Positions 14,569 to 17,419 of a DNA stretch of 17,419 nt are shown piece by piece. A program made the translations under genes and the position numbers. The stretch's first letter is position 1, and the number at the start of each line of letters is the position of its first letter. The notes below the pieces were generated by a model, which was given only the letters and a program-made list of their open reading frames with translations, had not been told where the DNA came from and made no database searches. The DNA is from Nitrosopumilus sp. BACL13 MAG-121220-bin23 (GTDB lineage Archaea > Thermoproteota > Nitrososphaeria > Nitrososphaerales > Nitrosopumilaceae). Location: assembly GCA_001437625.1 (NCBI GenBank), contig LIAL01000016.1, positions 1 to 17,419 of the forward strand, read 5' to 3'.

Positions 14569-15892
14569 CTACTGAAATCAACTCAGCTACTTCCTCTTTA
14601 ATTGATTTACTTAGAGTTTTATTTCCTAGGAATACCTTAAAACCGCCTTTGAAATCCTTTTCAAGACCTTTTGGTATGCCTATTTCAAGATTTTTTTTCA
14701 AAAATTCTTTCATAAAACTTTCAACATTCGTATGTTTTCTTTTTTCTAATGAAATTATTTTTCTATTATTTCCAACCCACACCAATTCTGAATTATTAAG
14801 ATTTTTAGAAATAAAACTGTGGGCACTATTTTCTCTAAAAAATTCTGGTCCATTTTTTTGATATATTTCACTTATTTTTGTAGATTCTAAAAAGAAAATG
14901 AGATATGCTTCTTTTTGTTCATCTGTATGGGATTTACTTCTAAGTACGGTAAATCCTCCTAATTCTAATTGTGTAGATAATGACGATGTTGCTCTTTTAA
15001 TTTGCCCCCAAATAATATCAGAGCTTCTAGTTTTAAATTCAAATTTTATAATTAGCAAATTATTCCAAAATTTCTTTGATATTTTTGATTTTTTAATTTT
15101 AAAAAATTTTAAACTTGGTTTTTCTTTTAATGATCTGCAAATCAGAATAAATTTTCCAATATTTTCATTTGAAATAGCAGCAGCCAAATTTCTATTGCTA
15201 TCAATTGGATCAATTACAACTATTGCTGTATCAAAATCTTTTGATGTTGTTCCAATAATTTGATTTTCTCTAACTTTTGATATTGATTTTATTAGATTTT
15301 CAAAATTTCCAAATTCAAAAATTAAAACTTCTGAAATATATCCACTAAATCCTTGTTTTGCAATTTCTGCACCATAAATTTTATTAGATTTTAAAAAGGT
15401 CTTAAGAATTCTAACTTCATTCTTCATTTCTAGTGTTAATGATTTTTTCATAAATTTTGTATGAAATGGTGATCTATCTGCAGCACTTTTCCATTCACCA
15501 ATTTTGACATCATAACATGGCACGATGTTAATTTTTGTATCTTTAATTTTGGCTTCAACATAGGGATGTTGAGAATATCTGACATATGGAGAATATTTTT
15601 TTAATGATTCAAAACCTATTTTTTTTGAAATACTTTCTAATTTTTCTTCAGAAATATCTTTTTTAAATTTAATAAAAATATCAATATCTGCATTTTTTGA
15701 TAACCATGTATCTTTAGCATATGAACCTCCAAATTCTAATTCTACTACTTCTGAATATTTTTGAATTTCCTTTTCAACTAATTTGTATACTTTATCTGCA
15801 ATCTCTTTTTTTGATTTTTGAATTGCATTTGATGGAATTGTTGTTTTTGCAATTTTAGAAATTATTTGTTTCATTATTTTACTACTAATCAT
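14543..15892 (-). CDS. cca: CCA-adding enzyme (archaeal class I tRNA nucleotidyltransferase)
   Basis: Known role: adds or repairs the 3'-CCA of tRNAs from CTP and ATP without a template. Seen: 449 residues from the first ATG, the usual archaeal length. The nucleotidyltransferase motif is FGGSYAKDTW (54-63) with D69 and D71 (NADIDIF) as metal carboxylates. IVPCYDV (123-129) follows, then AADRSPFHTKFM (137-148), GFSGYISEVLI, VIDPID and a C-terminal body/tail matching the family. Odd: the residue aligned with the third catalytic carboxylate (Asp110 in the A. fulgidus enzyme, before VVPCY) is Asn122. Start: a TATA-like box at 15903-15910 is only about 14 nt before the first ATG but 32 nt before the next (15874, MKQIISKI), so the true start may be 15874 (443 residues). 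It overlaps the kinase gene downstream by 26 nt. Confidence 0.93.
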   Translation of the reverse strand: MISSKIMKQIISKIAKTTIPSNAIQKSKKEIADKVYKLVEKEIQKYSEVVELEFGGSYAKDTWLSKNADIDIFIKFKKDISEEKLESISKKIGFESLKKYSPYVRYSQHPYVEAKIKDTKINIVPCYDVKIGEWKSAADRSPFHTKFMKKSLTLEMKNEVRILKTFLKSNKIYGAEIAKQGFSGYISEVLIFEFGNFENLIKSISKVRENQIIGTTSKDFDTAIVVIDPIDSNRNLAAAISNENIGKFILICRSLKEKPSLKFFKIKKSKISKKFWNNLLIIKFEFKTRSSDIIWGQIKRATSSLSTQLELGGFTVLRSKSHTDEQKEAYLIFFLESTKISEIYQKNGPEFFRENSAHSFISKNLNNSELVWVGNNRKIISLEKRKHTNVESFMKEFLKKNLEIGIPKGLEKDFKGGFKVFLGNKTLSKSIKEEVAELISVDGTLLHFN

Positions 15893-15902
15893 TTTTTAAT
15901 TG

Positions 15903-15910
15903 ATTTTATA
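15903..15910 (-). promoter_or_regulatory. TATA box (TATAAAAT on minus strand) for the cca-kinase pair
   Basis: Centre 15906.5. The spacing predicts a transcript start near 15880, between the two candidate ATGs (15892 and 15874), and so favours the second ATG with a leader of a few nt. Confidence 0.45.
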
Positions 15911-15976
15911 TTAATTTCATTATTTTTAGTTATTATCTAATAGTTAACTTCATAGACGAGTATTTTTTTTTGATAT

Positions 15977-16528
15977 GTGTTGAGTAAATTACTTGTATGT
16001 CTAACCGGTATGCCTGGTGCTGGTAAATCTACTATTGCTGAAGGTTTAAAATCTAAAGGCTATGAAATTATTAATTTAGGAAATGCAGTAAGGAATGAAG
16101 CTAAAAAAAGAAATTTAGATGCAAGTAGAGAAAATCTTGGAAAATTAATGTTAGATCTTAGAGAGAAAAATGGACCTGGTGCAATAGCTGAATTAGTTAA
16201 AACAGAAATACAATCCTCTAATGCAAATGTATTGCTAATTGATGGAGTTAGATCCAATGATGAGATACAAGTACTTAAAAAATTTGGAACTGTAAAATTA
16301 TTAGCAATCCATGCATCAATTGATACTAGATTTAATTTCTTACAAAAAAGAGGAAGATCTGATGATCCACAAACAAAAGAACATTTCAATGAAAGAGATA
16401 ATCGTGAATTAGGAGTTGGTATTAGCAACTCCATTGCATTATCTGATTTTGCAATATCTAATATTGATTTAACAAAAGATGAATTAATAAAAAAATCATA
16501 TGAAATAATTCAAAGATGGGTTGAATGA
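15977..16528 (+). CDS. UPF0200 P-loop nucleotide kinase-like protein
   Basis: Seen: 183 residues. The Walker A motif is TGMPGAGKST (10-19). NLGNAVRNEAKKRNL follows, then ENLGKLMLDLREKNGPGAIAE, LLIDGVRSNDE and AIHASIDTRF. A lid-like segment KRGRSDDPQTKEHFNERD precedes RELGVGISNSIALSDFAISN. This series matches the archaeal UPF0200 family, which has an adenylate/dephospho-CoA-kinase-like fold. Known: the family is named from sequence; I know of no settled substrate. Start: GTG at 15977 (TTG at 15980 is an alternative); no ATG precedes the P-loop in frame. A three-codon ATG-TGT-TGA at 15975 overlaps this start in another frame. Its stop and the ATG of the next gene overlap as ATGA, so the two are translationally coupled. 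The gene is divergent from cca. Confidence 0.88.
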   Translation: MLSKLLVCLTGMPGAGKSTIAEGLKSKGYEIINLGNAVRNEAKKRNLDASRENLGKLMLDLREKNGPGAIAELVKTEIQSSNANVLLIDGVRSNDEIQVLKKFGTVKLLAIHASIDTRFNFLQKRGRSDDPQTKEHFNERDNRELGVGISNSIALSDFAISNIDLTKDELIKKSYEIIQRWVE

Positions 16529-16920
16529 AGATCCCAAATCTTAGTTGCAAAATAGAAATGTTTTGTACTGTAAATCCTTCTGAATCTATCGAAAAAATAG
16601 AACAAGCAATTTCTAATATTTTTCCTTATTCAATAATAAACAATAATGATTTTTCAATTAATGCACAATCTAAAGAATTAAGATCCTTTGAAAAAATTTT
16701 TCAATTTATACATAATAATAAACTACAAAAAATTTATTTGCGTTCACTTGAAGATAATTTACAAGATGATACAACATGGTTTTATCTTAACAAACAAGCA
16801 GCATTTGTTGAACAAATAGCAATTTGTGAAGAATCTAATGAATCTCCATTAGGACCGATTAAAGTTACTTTAACATCATCTAATATTGATGCAATAATTG
16901 ATTGGATAGTTTTTGATTAG
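16525..16920 (+). CDS. UPF0201 protein (COG1931-type, possible RNA-binding)
   Basis: Seen: 131 residues. The pattern matches archaeal UPF0201: an N-terminal beta strand CKIEMFCTVNPSESIEKIEQA in which NPSES stands for the usual PTE(D/S), then IFPYS, a middle LRSFEKIFQFIHNNKLQ helix, FYLNKQAAFVEQIAI (the LNKQAA signature) and SPLGPIKVTL (the PLGPI signature) before a C-terminal amphipathic strand/helix. Known: no established biochemical role. The ATG at 16525 overlaps the UPF0200 stop by 4 nt. From memory, some archaeal proteins are annotated as joint UPF0200/UPF0201, so the coupling here is not accidental. Inferred: both act in one process, perhaps on an RNA or nucleotide substrate. Confidence 0.88.
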   Translation: MKIPNLSCKIEMFCTVNPSESIEKIEQAISNIFPYSIINNNDFSINAQSKELRSFEKIFQFIHNNKLQKIYLRSLEDNLQDDTTWFYLNKQAAFVEQIAICEESNESPLGPIKVTLTSSNIDAIIDWIVFD

Positions 16921-16958
16921 ATAAAATTAGTTAAAAAAATTCACTCATTTTTGATTAC

Positions 16959-16965
16959 TTTTTTT
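16959..16965 (+). terminator. Oligo-T tract, possible archaeal terminator
   Basis: Seven T residues on the coding strand, 39 nt after the UPF0201 stop and preceded by another T-run. Archaeal RNA polymerase terminates on T tracts. Weak, because the region is T-rich overall. Confidence 0.3.
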
Positions 16966-16973
16966 AGTTTGAA

Positions 16974-16979
16974 TTTAAA
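16974..16979 (+). promoter_or_regulatory. TATA-like box (TTTAAA) for the 137-residue protein
   Basis: Centred about 28.5 nt before the ATG at 17005, giving a predicted transcript start at or just before the ATG. Confidence 0.45.
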
Positions 16980-17004
16980 ATGAATTTTTTAATAATACTA
17001 TAAC

Positions 17005-17418
17005 ATGTTGATAAAATTAGGCATAATTATAGCTATTTTTATTTTAGGTGGTATGATGTTTTCTACAGAAATTACTGCATTATTTCCAAATACATCTACG
17101 ATATTATCTGATTCTTTAAAAAATGATATTAATGCACTTAATACAAAAATAACTAATTCTGCTGAGAATCGTCTAGACACTTCTATTGATAAAACAATTC
17201 AAAGTGTCAGTGATAGTGTATATGAAGGAATTACAGAAACTGGAGATAAATTAGTTGAAAATGTTAATGAAAAAATTTCTGAAGGAATTACAGAAACTGG
17301 AGATAATATTAAGACTGAAATTATAGAATCAAGTGAATCTTCTAAAGAAATTCTTACAAATAAAATATCTGATTTTGATCCATTTAGTTTTATAAAAAAT
17401 ATATTTAAAATTAATTAA
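17005..17418 (+). CDS. Membrane-anchored protein with amphipathic repeat domain, unknown function
   Basis: Seen: 137 residues. An N-terminal hydrophobic helix (about 4-21, LIKLGIIIAIFILGGMMF) looks like a signal anchor. The rest is hydrophilic and Ser/Thr/Glu/Asn-rich, predicted helical/coiled-coil, with no cysteine. Two copies of EGITETGD, 19 residues apart, lie at about 74-81 and 93-100. I recognise no family. A FDPFSFIKNIF hydrophobic C-terminal tail may pair with the membrane or another protein. It is transcribed alone, with a TATA-like box about 28 nt upstream; the stop is at the very end of the window, so the next gene is unseen. Inferred: an extracytoplasmic or membrane-peripheral stalk-like protein. 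Confidence 0.7.
   Translation: MLIKLGIIIAIFILGGMMFSTEITALFPNTSTILSDSLKNDINALNTKITNSAENRLDTSIDKTIQSVSDSVYEGITETGDKLVENVNEKISEGITETGDNIKTEIIESSESSKEILTNKISDFDPFSFIKNIFKIN
17224..17306 (+). repeat. Exact 26-nt direct repeat within the 137-residue gene
   Basis: The same 26 nt occur at 17224-17249 and 17281-17306 (57-nt period, 19 codons, in frame). Both encode EGITETGD and share the silent positions, pointing to a recent internal duplication. Confidence 0.85.
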
Positions 17419-17419
17419 T

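Noticed and set aside
14562..15263. Rightward open frames antisense to the CCA-enzyme gene
   Set aside because: These are shadows of a clearly recognised coding sequence; their hydrophobic translations arise from antisense reading of Lys/Asn-rich codons.

Overview
The window looks like a chromosomal segment of a low-GC marine ammonia-oxidising archaeon (Thaumarchaeota/Nitrososphaerota, Nitrosopumilus-like). Reasons: roughly 70% A+T; archaea-only genes (PolD large subunit DP2, GGGP synthase, thermosome, GINS51-like protein, archaeal class I CCA enzyme, UPF0200, UPF0201); TATA-like boxes placed about 25-28 nt before several start codons, as expected for leaderless mRNAs; and almost no Shine-Dalgarno signals. 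The genus is inferred from composition and protein character, not from a search.

Layout. 1-1200: two leftward genes, a membrane-anchored winged-helix protein and a small HTH-like protein. Their control region carries six exact AATCACA/TGTGATT heptamers and a perfect 16-bp palindrome. 1260-5399: rightward pair of GGGP synthase (archaeal lipid synthesis) and DNA polymerase D DP2. 5402-6724: leftward serine hydroxymethyltransferase. 6830-8866: rightward thermosome subunit and a small membrane protein. 8863-10323: leftward glutamine synthetase. 10379-11252: a rightward gene recognisable as the GINS51 replication factor, then a small membrane protein. 11255-11476: leftward AN1 zinc-finger protein. 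11583-13476: rightward pair of SDR oxidoreductase and sulfide:quinone-reductase-like flavoprotein. 13471-13686: a small leftward Cys-rich protein. 13730-13804: a decayed tRNA(His)-like remnant. 13807-15892: leftward overlapping pair of CCA-adding enzyme and RIO-like kinase. 15977-16920: rightward translationally coupled pair UPF0200-UPF0201. 17005-17418: a rightward membrane-anchored protein with an internal duplication.

The window is mostly informational and housekeeping: replication (DP2, GINS51), protein folding (thermosome), tRNA maturation (CCA enzyme), membrane lipid synthesis, one-carbon metabolism (SHMT) and ammonia assimilation (glutamine synthetase). No mobile element, CRISPR array, intein or viral gene was seen. 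No gene-free stretch exceeds 300 bases; the longest is 686-831 and holds the heptamer array.

The observations most worth following are the AATCACA array and palindrome at the two regulator-like genes, the tRNA(His) remnant, an Asn at a normally catalytic Asp position in the CCA enzyme, the GINS51 assignment, and the fact that all four convergent gene pairs meet with essentially no intergenic space.
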